Assembly: GCA_946629405.1 (NCBI GenBank)
Contig: CAMOXW010000109.1
Location: 1 to 11,664 of the forward strand
Source of the DNA: an uncultured Ruminococcus sp.
Lineage (GTDB): Bacteria > Bacillota_A > Clostridia > Oscillospirales > Ruminococcaceae
Direction: 5' to 3'
DNA length: 11,664 nucleotides
The translations under genes were made by a program, and so were the position numbers. The notes beneath the pieces are model-generated. The model saw only the letters and a list, made by a program, of their open reading frames with translations. It was not told where the DNA came from and made no database searches. Shown here one piece after another: positions 6,195 to 11,664 of the stretch (position 1 is its first letter; every line of letters begins with the position of its first letter).

Positions 6195-7577
6195 ATGGGC
6201 AGATATGAAGATCTCAGAGAAAAATTCCCTGTTTTCATATACGATTCATACAATATAAAAGAAGACATCTCGGAGATTGAGATAAGCTACAGATTCACAA
6301 TTCCCGGACTTGTCGAATTTACGCCGTCATGGAGCTTTCCTAAACCTGAAGGGTTTTCAGTAAAGGGCGACCTGACCTTCGAGAGACTTGCTTTCTCCCT
6401 CGGAATGGCAGAAGCTGTGAGCTACTGGAAATGCGCCTGCCCTCCGCTGTTAAGGGTGAAATGCGGCGAGCTCAGTGAGGAAATGTGCCGCTGGTGGAAG
6501 AAGCTCTGGTTTCTCGGTCTTGGAGAATTTTTCTATACGAATGGTATCTCAGAAGATATCGAGAGCTTTGTCACGATATCACCTGAGGGCAGCTTCGTAT
6601 GTTCTGAGGAAACCTCCCGTGCAGCGCTTGAGGGCTGCCTTGTGCCTATTGGCGGCGGAAAGGACTCAGCGCTGACACTTGAAACTCTTGTAAGTGCAGG
6701 CGTTAAATGCCGGTGTTACGCCATAAACAAACGATGCTCAATAAGTGCAACCGTCGAAGCCGCAGGACTTCCGGAGAAATCACTGATAACAGCATCACGT
6801 CACTTTGACCGCACACTTATACCGCTAAATAACGCCGGTTATCTCAACGGACACACACCGTTCTCCTCAGTTGTGGCGTTTTCCGCCGAAATTACGGCAT
6901 ATATCCATCGACTGAAATACATCGTGCTTTCAAATGAAAGCAGTGCTAACGAAAGTACAGTCGCAGGTCAGAACGTAAACCATCAGTATTCCAAGAGCTT
7001 TGAATTTGAGCAGGATTTCCACGATTACGAAGCAAAATACCTTAATACCGGAGTTTACTATTTCAGCTTTTTGCGCCCGCTTGTCGAATTTCAGATTGCT
7101 AAAATGTTTGTCAAGCACCACAAGTATCTTTCCGTTTTCAGAAGCTGCAATCTCGGAAGCAAAGTATCGCCGGATATCTGGTGTGGAAACTGCCCGAAGT
7201 GCTTGTTCGTATGCCTGATACTCTCACCATTCATTACCATTAAAGAATTGAGCGGGATTTTCGGGAAGAATATGCTTGATGAAGAAGCGATGCTTGGCTA
7301 TTTTAAGGAACTTATCGGACGTTCTGAGCACAAGCCGTTTGAATGTGTAGGCAGTATCGACGAAGTAAATCTGGCTGTTTCACTTGCTATACGAAGGCTC
7401 GAGGCTGCCGGAGAAAAGCTTCCGCTGTTGTTCGATGAGTACAAGAAGCTCGGTATGTACAGTGCTGATAACCTTGACAGCCGCAACGATTCGTTCTGCA
7501 CATATTTTGACGAAAAAAATCTACTGCCGGATGAATTTCAGGCTATTCTTATAAAAGAAATGGAGCGACTTCTTTGA
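6195..7577 (+). CDS. murL: MurL: UDP-MurNAc-L-Ala-L-Glu epimerase (ATP-dependent)
   Basis: Predicted to convert UDP-MurNAc-L-Ala-L-Glu to the D-Glu form, using ATP and releasing AMP and PPi, in the cytoplasmic stage of peptidoglycan synthesis. The family was defined in Xanthomonas oryzae, where it works with MurD2. The 460 residues start with FPVFIYDSYN and a beta-rich N-terminal part. A PP-loop-like ATP site follows at 151-165 (PIGGGKDSALTLETL). The conserved central blocks are LSNESSANEST (245-255) and NHQYSKSFEFE (262-272), which I recognise from MurL. Cysteines C318, C330, C333 and C336 form a C-x11-C-x2-C-x2-C cluster. The start is ATG at 6195 with GGAGG 5 bases upstream. Its stop overlaps the TTG start of the Mur-ligase gene, which strongly supports the functional pair. 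Automatic annotation could label it only as a PP-loop or hypothetical protein. Recognition is from memory of the family; enzymatic activity is inferred. Confidence 0.85.
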   Translation: MGRYEDLREKFPVFIYDSYNIKEDISEIEISYRFTIPGLVEFTPSWSFPKPEGFSVKGDLTFERLAFSLGMAEAVSYWKCACPPLLRVKCGELSEEMCRWWKKLWFLGLGEFFYTNGISEDIESFVTISPEGSFVCSEETSRAALEGCLVPIGGGKDSALTLETLVSAGVKCRCYAINKRCSISATVEAAGLPEKSLITASRHFDRTLIPLNNAGYLNGHTPFSSVVAFSAEITAYIHRLKYIVLSNESSANESTVAGQNVNHQYSKSFEFEQDFHDYEAKYLNTGVYYFSFLRPLVEFQIAKMFVKHHKYLSVFRSCNLGSKVSPDIWCGNCPKCLFVCLILSPFITIKELSGIFGKNMLDEEAMLGYFKELIGRSEHKPFECVGSIDEVNLAVSLAIRRLEAAGEKLPLLFDEYKKLGMYSADNLDSRNDSFCTYFDEKNLLPDEFQAILIKEMERLL

Positions 7578-8917
7578 GCAAATTTTCAGAATATTTAAGC
7601 AGTATCACAGATAAAAAGTCAGTCTGCATACTTGGATTCGGAAGGGAAGGAAAGTCAACATACGCAAAATTAGTACAATATTGCTCGCCTTCTAAAATTG
7701 CAATTGCTGATCTTAACACCGTTAACAGGCAGTCAAACGCCCTCCCCGAAAATGTTGAATTGATAACCGGGAAGGATTATCAGTCAAGACTCGATGAGTT
7801 CGATATTGTGTTCAAAAGTCCCGGGATTGTTCTTGAAAGGCAGCCTGATGAGCTTAGCTGTGAAATATCTTCTGAGACTCAGGTCTTCTTCACGGTCTTC
7901 CGCAATCAGATCATCGGAATCACAGGAACAAAGGGCAAGAGTACTGTTACATCCCTGATTTTCCACATTCTTAGCCATTCAGGAGTTGACGCACATATTG
8001 CCGGCAACATTGGGATACCGGTATTTGAGATAGCAGAGCAAATAAAACAAGATAGTATTGCCGTATGTGAGCTATCATGTCATCAGCTTGAATATATGAG
8101 CGTTTCACCTGCGACTGCGGTTTTTCTCAATCTCTACGAAGAACATCTTGATCATTATGGAACGCTTGAGCGTTACTACAATGCCAAGAAAAATATATAC
8201 CTTCACCAGAAACAAAGTGATAGTCTGGTAATTAATTCATCAATTAAACCAAACGATATTGCTTCTGAAATATGTACTATCTCACAGACAAATGATTCGG
8301 CGGATGTTTTTGTCAGCAACGGCATCGTTCACAGCAGCAATTACGAATATGCAATACCTATTGACTGCGTTAAATTGCTTGGAATACACAATCATTACAA
8401 CATCGCTGTTGCATATGAAATTTGTCGAAAATATGTAACCACGGAGCAATTTAACGAAGCTCTCTGCACATTTTCCCCTCTTGCTCATCGTCTTGAATTT
8501 GTCGGATCCTTCAGTGATATACGCTGGTATGATGACTCCATCTCAACAGCCTGTGCTACAGCGATCGAGGCAGTAAAAAGCGTTCCTGATTGTGCCACAA
8601 TTCTCATCGGAGGCATGGACAGAGGGATAGATTACGCTCCACTTGTCGAATTTCTGCTCAGCACCGATGTTAATGTGATATGTATGGAAGCATCCGGTAA
8701 ACGTGTCTACGATATGCTGATCTCCGAATCGATCACTAATAATCCGCGAATTTACAACGTTAAACATCTTGATGAAGCAGTAAGGCTTGCCTCCGAGATA
8801 ACTCCGGCAGGAAAGAGCTGCGTTCTCTCTCCTGCTGCCGCAAGTTACGGTATTTTCAAGAATTTCGAGGAACGCGGCGACGTCTACAAATCTCTCGTTG
8901 CTTCACTTGACAAGTAA
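7574..8917 (+). CDS. murD2: MurD2: UDP-MurNAc-L-Ala--L-Glu ligase (MurD-like)
   Basis: Mur-family ATP ligase predicted to add L-Glu to UDP-MurNAc-L-Ala, giving the substrate of MurL. The 447 residues show the three Mur domains: an N-terminal Rossmann fold (ILGFGREGKS, 19-28), a central ATPase with P-loop TGTKGKST (117-124), and a C-terminal domain ending SPAAASYGIFKNFEERG (419-435). ELSCHQLEYM (167-175) and LYEEHLDHY (187-195) match the MurD Mg and uridine-muramyl regions; K205 fits the carbamylated lysine. Against E. coli MurD, aligned by eye, the D-Glu contacts differ: K348 becomes R350, L416 becomes Y425 and K319 becomes I323, while S415 and F422 are kept as S424 and F430. That fits changed Glu stereochemistry. 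The start is TTG at 7574 overlapping the murL TGA, with GGAG 8 bases upstream. Plain MurD is the alternative, but the adjacent murL argues for MurD2. Confidence 0.85.
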   Translation: MSKFSEYLSSITDKKSVCILGFGREGKSTYAKLVQYCSPSKIAIADLNTVNRQSNALPENVELITGKDYQSRLDEFDIVFKSPGIVLERQPDELSCEISSETQVFFTVFRNQIIGITGTKGKSTVTSLIFHILSHSGVDAHIAGNIGIPVFEIAEQIKQDSIAVCELSCHQLEYMSVSPATAVFLNLYEEHLDHYGTLERYYNAKKNIYLHQKQSDSLVINSSIKPNDIASEICTISQTNDSADVFVSNGIVHSSNYEYAIPIDCVKLLGIHNHYNIAVAYEICRKYVTTEQFNEALCTFSPLAHRLEFVGSFSDIRWYDDSISTACATAIEAVKSVPDCATILIGGMDRGIDYAPLVEFLLSTDVNVICMEASGKRVYDMLISESITNNPRIYNVKHLDEAVRLASEITPAGKSCVLSPAAASYGIFKNFEERGDVYKSLVASLDK

Positions 8918-8935
8918 GCTGACTCATGTTATAAT
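8907..8935 (+). promoter_or_regulatory. consensus sigma-A-type promoter of the queDE-folE-queCF operon
   Basis: TTGACA (8907-8912) and TATAAT (8930-8935) are both perfect, with the ideal 17-base spacer. The -35 box lies in the last codons of murD2. Transcription should start around 8942, just at or before a small hairpin (CGGC-TTA-GCCG, 8943-8953) that would form the 5' end of the leader RNA. Confidence 0.9.
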
Positions 8936-8953
8936 TAAATTACGGCTTAGCCG

Positions 8954-9063
8954 CGACAGTTCGTTTGCGCCATCCTGTCGTTAAAAAAAACCAGGGCACC
9001 TACGGATCAATCATCCGATTTACGCCATTTCAGGTGCATCTGCGTTCGCAGGTGCACTTTTTT
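8954..9063 (+). promoter_or_regulatory. preQ1 riboswitch (preQ1-I-like aptamer) with transcriptional expression platform
   Basis: The leader of the preQ1 synthesis operon carries a compact aptamer. Stem P1 is CGACAG/CTGTCG (8954-8959 with 8975-8980), its 15-base loop begins TTCG and ends CCATC, and an A-rich tail with CCAGG follows (8981-8995). This is the order of class I preQ1 riboswitches: P1, loop with UUC, C-rich run, then AAAAAA ending in a pseudoknot strand like CUAGG. I could not settle the P2 pseudoknot pairing, and the loop is a few bases longer than in the B. subtilis example, so subclass is uncertain. Downstream, CAGGGCACCT (8992-9001) can pair with 9032-9042 over 10 bp with one bulged A. 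That antiterminator overlaps both the aptamer tail and the terminator's 5' strand. PreQ1 binding should therefore favour termination. Confidence 0.78.
9034..9063 (+). terminator. riboswitch-controlled intrinsic terminator before queD
   Basis: A 10-bp stem (9034-9043 with 9048-9057, one G-T wobble), loop GTTC, is followed directly by TTTTTT (9058-9063). It ends 12 bases before the queD start codon. Its 5' strand is shared with the antiterminator, so it is probably conditional. Confidence 0.88.
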
Positions 9064-9075
9064 CAGGAGGGAAAA

Positions 9076-9498
9076 ATGTATAGAATCAAAACCTCCGCCG
9101 CTTTCGACAGCGCACATTTTCTCGCGGGATACGACGGAAAATGTGCAAATATCCACGGCCATCGCTGGATCATAGAAGCAGAGTTCAAATCCAACGAACT
9201 TGTTAAGGAAGGTCCTCGCTGCGGTATGCTGGTCGATTTCGGCGATGTTAAGAACATTTTGCGCGATATTGCGAAAATTTACGATCACTCAATGATTTTT
9301 GAAGAAAATACGCTCCGTCCGGCAACTATAGCCGCACTGAACGACGAAAACTTCAAACTGATACCTGTTCCGTTCAGACCTACTGCTGAGAATTTTTCAA
9401 AGCATTTCTACGACCTGCTAAAACAGCGCAAGCTGCCTGTGAGCAGGGTCACAGTTTACGAAACTCCGAAAAATTGCGCTATTTACGAGGAAGATTAA
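9076..9498 (+). CDS. queD: QueD, 6-carboxy-5,6,7,8-tetrahydropterin synthase
   Basis: Second enzyme of the preQ1 route: it converts 7,8-dihydroneopterin triphosphate, the product of FolE, to 6-carboxytetrahydropterin in the cytoplasm. The 140 residues carry the zinc ligands H14 (SAHF), H27 and H29 (HGH). The catalytic C23 sits in the QueD motif C-x3-HGH, which separates QueD from eukaryotic-type PTPS. Further motifs are VDFGDVK (53-59), DHSMIFEENTLRP (70-82), PTAEN (102-106) and the pterin-binding Glu in YETP (E129). The ATG at 9076 has AGGAGG 5 bases upstream. A longer frame back to a TTG at 8965 would translate the riboswitch and terminator and is rejected. The stop overlaps the queE start (TAATG). 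Confidence 0.94.
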   Translation: MYRIKTSAAFDSAHFLAGYDGKCANIHGHRWIIEAEFKSNELVKEGPRCGMLVDFGDVKNILRDIAKIYDHSMIFEENTLRPATIAALNDENFKLIPVPFRPTAENFSKHFYDLLKQRKLPVSRVTVYETPKNCAIYEED

Positions 9499-10160
9499 TG
9501 AAGCTGCCTGTAGTTGAAATGTTTGTCAGCATAAACGGCGAGGGACAGCGTGCCGGTGAACTTGCAGCTTTTATAAGATTTCGGGGCTGTAATCTAAATT
9601 GCAGCTATTGCGATACTCTTTGGGCGAACTCGCCAGATGCGCCTGCCGATGAGCTTGAACCGAGTAAAATTGTCGAATTTGTGAACAGCTCCGGTGCTAA
9701 AAATGTCACTCTCACAGGCGGTGAGCCTCTTTTACAAAAAAATATAAGCGAACTTATTAACGCGCTTATTCGCAGCGGACATCGTGTCGAGATCGAAACT
9801 AACGGAAGTATTTCCATTGCTGAGCTCGCTTCTTCGCAGCTTCGCCCTGCTTTTACACTTGACTATAAGCTTCCGGACAGCGGCATGGAAAAAACAATGC
9901 TTACCGATAATTACAGGTATCTCACGGAAACAGATACTGTGAAATTCGTCGTTTCGAGCCTGACTGACATGGAACGTGCAGTTGAGATAATTGACGAATT
10001 TTCGCTCACAAAAAAATGTGCTGTTTATTTCAGCCCGGTTTTTGACAGAATCGAACCTTCTGTCATTGTTGACTTCATGAAGGAACGACGCCTTTCAGAA
10101 GTCCGACTGCAATTGCAGCTTCACAAATTCATATGGGCTCCCGATAAGCGTGGAGTATGA
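9498..10160 (+). CDS. queE: QueE, 7-carboxy-7-deazaguanine synthase (radical SAM)
   Basis: Radical SAM enzyme that rearranges 6-carboxytetrahydropterin to 7-carboxy-7-deazaguanine (CDG). The 220 residues hold the 4Fe-4S motif C31-x3-C35-x2-C38 ([11 protein letters not shown]), the SAM-binding GGEP (74-77), EIETNGS (98-104) and the QueE ending [13 protein letters not shown] (204-216). [15 protein letters not shown] near the N-terminus is the usual substrate-side strand. The start is ATG at 9498, sharing one base with the queD stop, with GAGGAA just upstream. An in-frame ATG 24 bases earlier lies inside queD and lacks a ribosome site. The stop overlaps an ATG before folE. Confidence 0.94.
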   Translation: MKLPVVEMFVSINGEGQRAGELAAFIRFRGCNLNCSYCDTLWANSPDAPADELEPSKIVEFVNSSGAKNVTLTGGEPLLQKNISELINALIRSGHRVEIETNGSISIAELASSQLRPAFTLDYKLPDSGMEKTMLTDNYRYLTETDTVKFVVSSLTDMERAVEIIDEFSLTKKCAVYFSPVFDRIEPSVIVDFMKERRLSEVRLQLQLHKFIWAPDKRGV

Positions 10161-10171
10161 AGGGAGAAAAA

Positions 10172-10726
10172 ATGGACACTAAAGCTATTGAAGATCATAT
10201 CCGCGGCATTCTCATCGCGCTCGGCGAGGATCCCGACCGTGAGGGGCTTCGCGAAACTCCCCAGCGTGTTGCGCGTATGTACCAGGAGGTCTTTGAGGGA
10301 ATTGGTTACACCAATCACGAAATTGCCCAGAAATTCGGCAAAAAATTTGAGGCTACCGATGAGGACACTGCTGTCGTCATGAAGGATATAACTGTGTTCA
10401 GCTATTGTGAGCACCACATGGCTCTGATGTACGACATGACTGTTGATGTAGCTTATTTACCACGCGGCAGAGTTCTCGGTCTGAGCAAAATTGCGCGAAT
10501 CTGCGACATGGCTGCAAAGCGATTGCAGCTCCAGGAGCGCCTCGGCAGCGATATAGCAGAAATAATCGCCGAGGCAGCCGGTTCGCCTGACGTTGCCGTG
10601 GTCATCCGCGGCTCCCATAGCTGCATGACCGCCCGCGGCATCCGCAACGCTTCCGCCCGCACTACAACCAAAACCTACCGTGGAGCTTTCAAGACTGACC
10701 CTGAGCTAAGAAGGCTTCTCGACTGA
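10172..10726 (+). CDS. folE: GTP cyclohydrolase I (FolE, type IA), embedded in the que operon
   Basis: Converts GTP to 7,8-dihydroneopterin triphosphate and formate, the first step of both folate and queuosine synthesis. Its place between queE and queC suggests a dedicated supply for preQ1. The 184 residues show zinc ligands C79, H82 (CEHH) and C151, the motif [11 protein letters not shown] (148-158), [11 protein letters not shown] (27-37) and [10 protein letters not shown] (101-110). The stretch after CEHH reads [15 protein letters not shown] rather than the PFxGxxHVAYxP of E. coli-like enzymes; I believe this is a clade variant. ATG at 10172 is preferred because AGGGAG lies 5 bases before it; an ATG at 10157 overlapping the queE stop would add five residues. 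The stop is 12 bases before queC. Confidence 0.93.
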   Translation: MDTKAIEDHIRGILIALGEDPDREGLRETPQRVARMYQEVFEGIGYTNHEIAQKFGKKFEATDEDTAVVMKDITVFSYCEHHMALMYDMTVDVAYLPRGRVLGLSKIARICDMAAKRLQLQERLGSDIAEIIAEAAGSPDVAVVIRGSHSCMTARGIRNASARTTTKTYRGAFKTDPELRRLLD

Positions 10727-10738
10727 CAAGGAGGTAAC

Positions 10739-11431
10739 ATGAAGGCACTTGTTTTATTCAGCGGAGGCGTAGACAGTACGACCTGCCTCGGGATCGCTGT
10801 TCAGAAATACGGCGCAGGGGAAGTTCTTGCACTGTCAGTTTACTACGGTCAGAAACACAGCAAGGAGCTTGAAGCTGCACAGAAAATAGCCGATCATTAC
10901 GGCGTGAAGCTTCGTACTCTTGACCTTGCGCTCATATTCGCGGACTCTGACTGCACTCTGCTCAAGGGCTCGTCCGGTGAAATACCTAAGGAGTCCTACG
11001 CTGAGCAGCTCAGCTCTACCGACGGCGCACCGGTTTCGACCTACGTCCCATTCCGCAACGGGCTTTTCCTCTCCTCAGCCGCAAGCATCGCGCTTTCCAA
11101 TGGCTGCGAAGTGATATATTACGGCGCACACAGCGATGATGCCGCCGGGAATGCTTATCCCGACTGCTCCTCAGATTTCAACGCTGCAATGGACCGCGCA
11201 ATTTTTCTTGGCAGCGGTGAACAGCTCCGCATTGAAGCGCCGTTTATCGGCTTGACAAAGGCTCAGGTCGTTGCAAAAGGACTTGAACTCGGCGTTCCCT
11301 ACCACCTGACATGGAGCTGCTACGAAGGCGGCGACACCCCCTGCGGAGTCTGCGGTACCTGCCGCGACAGAGCCGCAGCGTTCAGGGCAAACGGCATCGA
11401 AGACCCGGCACTTGCAGAAAGGAGCATATAA
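10739..11431 (+). CDS. queC: QueC, 7-cyano-7-deazaguanine synthase
   Basis: ATP-dependent enzyme that turns CDG plus ammonia into preQ0 by adenylating the carboxylate. The 230 residues have the PP-loop SGGVDSTT (8-15), [12 protein letters not shown] (33-44), TYVPFRN (101-107) and [15 protein letters not shown] (129-143). The zinc cluster is C194, C202, C205 and C208 (C-x7-C-x2-C-x2-C), and the length is normal for the family. AAGGAGG at 10728-10734 stands 4 bases before the ATG. The stop overlaps the queF start (TAATG), so queC and queF are translationally coupled. Confidence 0.95.
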   Translation: MKALVLFSGGVDSTTCLGIAVQKYGAGEVLALSVYYGQKHSKELEAAQKIADHYGVKLRTLDLALIFADSDCTLLKGSSGEIPKESYAEQLSSTDGAPVSTYVPFRNGLFLSSAASIALSNGCEVIYYGAHSDDAAGNAYPDCSSDFNAAMDRAIFLGSGEQLRIEAPFIGLTKAQVVAKGLELGVPYHLTWSCYEGGDTPCGVCGTCRDRAAAFRANGIEDPALAERSI

Positions 11432-11664
11432 TGACTGGAAGGAACGAAAACGAAAAGGGCAGCATTTCGCTGCTCGGCAATCAGAATACAAAATATTCCT
11501 CCGACTATGACCCATCCGTGCTTGAGACCTTCCCTAACAAGCACCCTGACAATGACTACTTTGTCAAGTTCAACTGTCCGGAGTTCACAAGTCTTTGCCC
11601 CATTACAGGTCAGCCGGACTTCGCAACGATTTATATATCATATGTCCCGGCTGAAAGAATGGTC
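11431..11664 (+). CDS. queF: QueF, preQ0 reductase (NADPH), 5' part
   Basis: NADPH-dependent 7-cyano-7-deazaguanine reductase, which reduces the nitrile of preQ0 to the aminomethyl group of preQ1, the ligand of the upstream riboswitch. The window ends in frame after 78 residues, so the gene is cut by the window edge and not broken. The visible part contains [16 protein letters not shown], then [19 protein letters not shown] and the QueF motif [20 protein letters not shown]. The Cys in SLCPITGQ is the catalytic thioimide-forming residue. The lack of a long N-terminal domain indicates the short, Bacillus-type QueF. The ATG shares a base with the queC stop, with AAAGGAG about 6 bases upstream. 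Confidence 0.95.
   Translation, partial: MTGRNENEKGSISLLGNQNTKYSSDYDPSVLETFPNKHPDNDYFVKFNCPEFTSLCPITGQPDFATIYISYVPAERMV

Noticed and set aside
6195..7577. Reading the murL product as a QueC, TilS or endonuclease homologue
   Set aside because: The PP-loop and Cys cluster resemble QueC, but the long N-terminal part and the SNESSANEST and NHQYSKSFEFE blocks, together with an overlapping Mur-ligase gene, fit MurL better.
8965..9075. Longer QueD starting at TTG 8965
   Set aside because: It would translate the aptamer, the antiterminator and the terminator hairpin. The family N-terminus (MYRIKTSAAFDSAHF) and AGGAGG both point to ATG 9076.
11171..11544. Minus-strand frames opposite queC and queF
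   Set aside because: They are antisense to the conserved Cys cluster of QueC and the QueF N-terminus; no motif or ribosome site supports them.
1..11664. CRISPR arrays, insertion sequences, phage genes, tRNA or rRNA genes
   Set aside because: No direct-repeat array, transposase, integrase, attachment-site duplication or cloverleaf was seen; every long stretch is accounted for by housekeeping or biosynthetic genes.

Overview
The window reads as chromosome from a Gram-positive gut-type Clostridium relative, probably Ruminococcus or another Oscillospiraceae. This is inferred from the style of the proteins (FtsEX followed by a coiled-coil M23 hydrolase and a Ctp protease, a Bacillota-type short QueF, a short MntR-like regulator), from AGGAGG ribosome sites and from sigma-A-type promoters. 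No ribosomal or tRNA gene was available to fix the taxon. All genes are on the + strand, packed with overlaps or gaps of a few bases. No gene-free stretch exceeds 160 bases.

Bases 1-5751 are a cell envelope and division block. It holds the 3' end of a CdaR/PucR-type regulator, then ftsE-ftsX, a secreted coiled-coil M23 endopeptidase closed by a strong intrinsic terminator, a membrane-anchored S41 (Ctp) protease and a small hotdog thioesterase. FtsEX probably controls the M23 enzyme across the membrane.

Bases 5735-8917 are a separate transcription unit with its own promoter (TTGACA, 18 bp, TATAAT with an extended -10). It encodes a short DtxR/MntR-like metalloregulator followed by two genes recognised as MurL and MurD2. 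This pair makes the D-Glu of peptidoglycan by an unusual route first shown in Xanthomonas: MurD2 adds L-Glu to UDP-MurNAc-L-Ala and MurL then inverts it in an ATP-dependent step. That bypasses free D-Glu and glutamate racemase. The murL/murD2 DNA looks more A+T-rich than the ftsEX block. Its presence here, behind a metal-dependent regulator, is the most interesting content of the window.

Bases 8907-11664 are a preQ1 (queuosine precursor) operon: queD, queE, folE, queC and the start of queF, which together take GTP to preQ1. It has a perfect promoter (TTGACA, 17 bp, TATAAT). Its leader shows a preQ1-I-type aptamer, a 10-bp antiterminator and a competing intrinsic terminator, so the operon is probably shut off by its own product at the level of transcription.

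A cross-link worth noting is that MurL and QueC, encoded 3 kb apart, are both PP-loop ATPases with a C-x(n)-C-x2-C-x2-C cluster near the end of the catalytic domain. Both are known to activate a carboxylate with ATP, releasing AMP and PPi.
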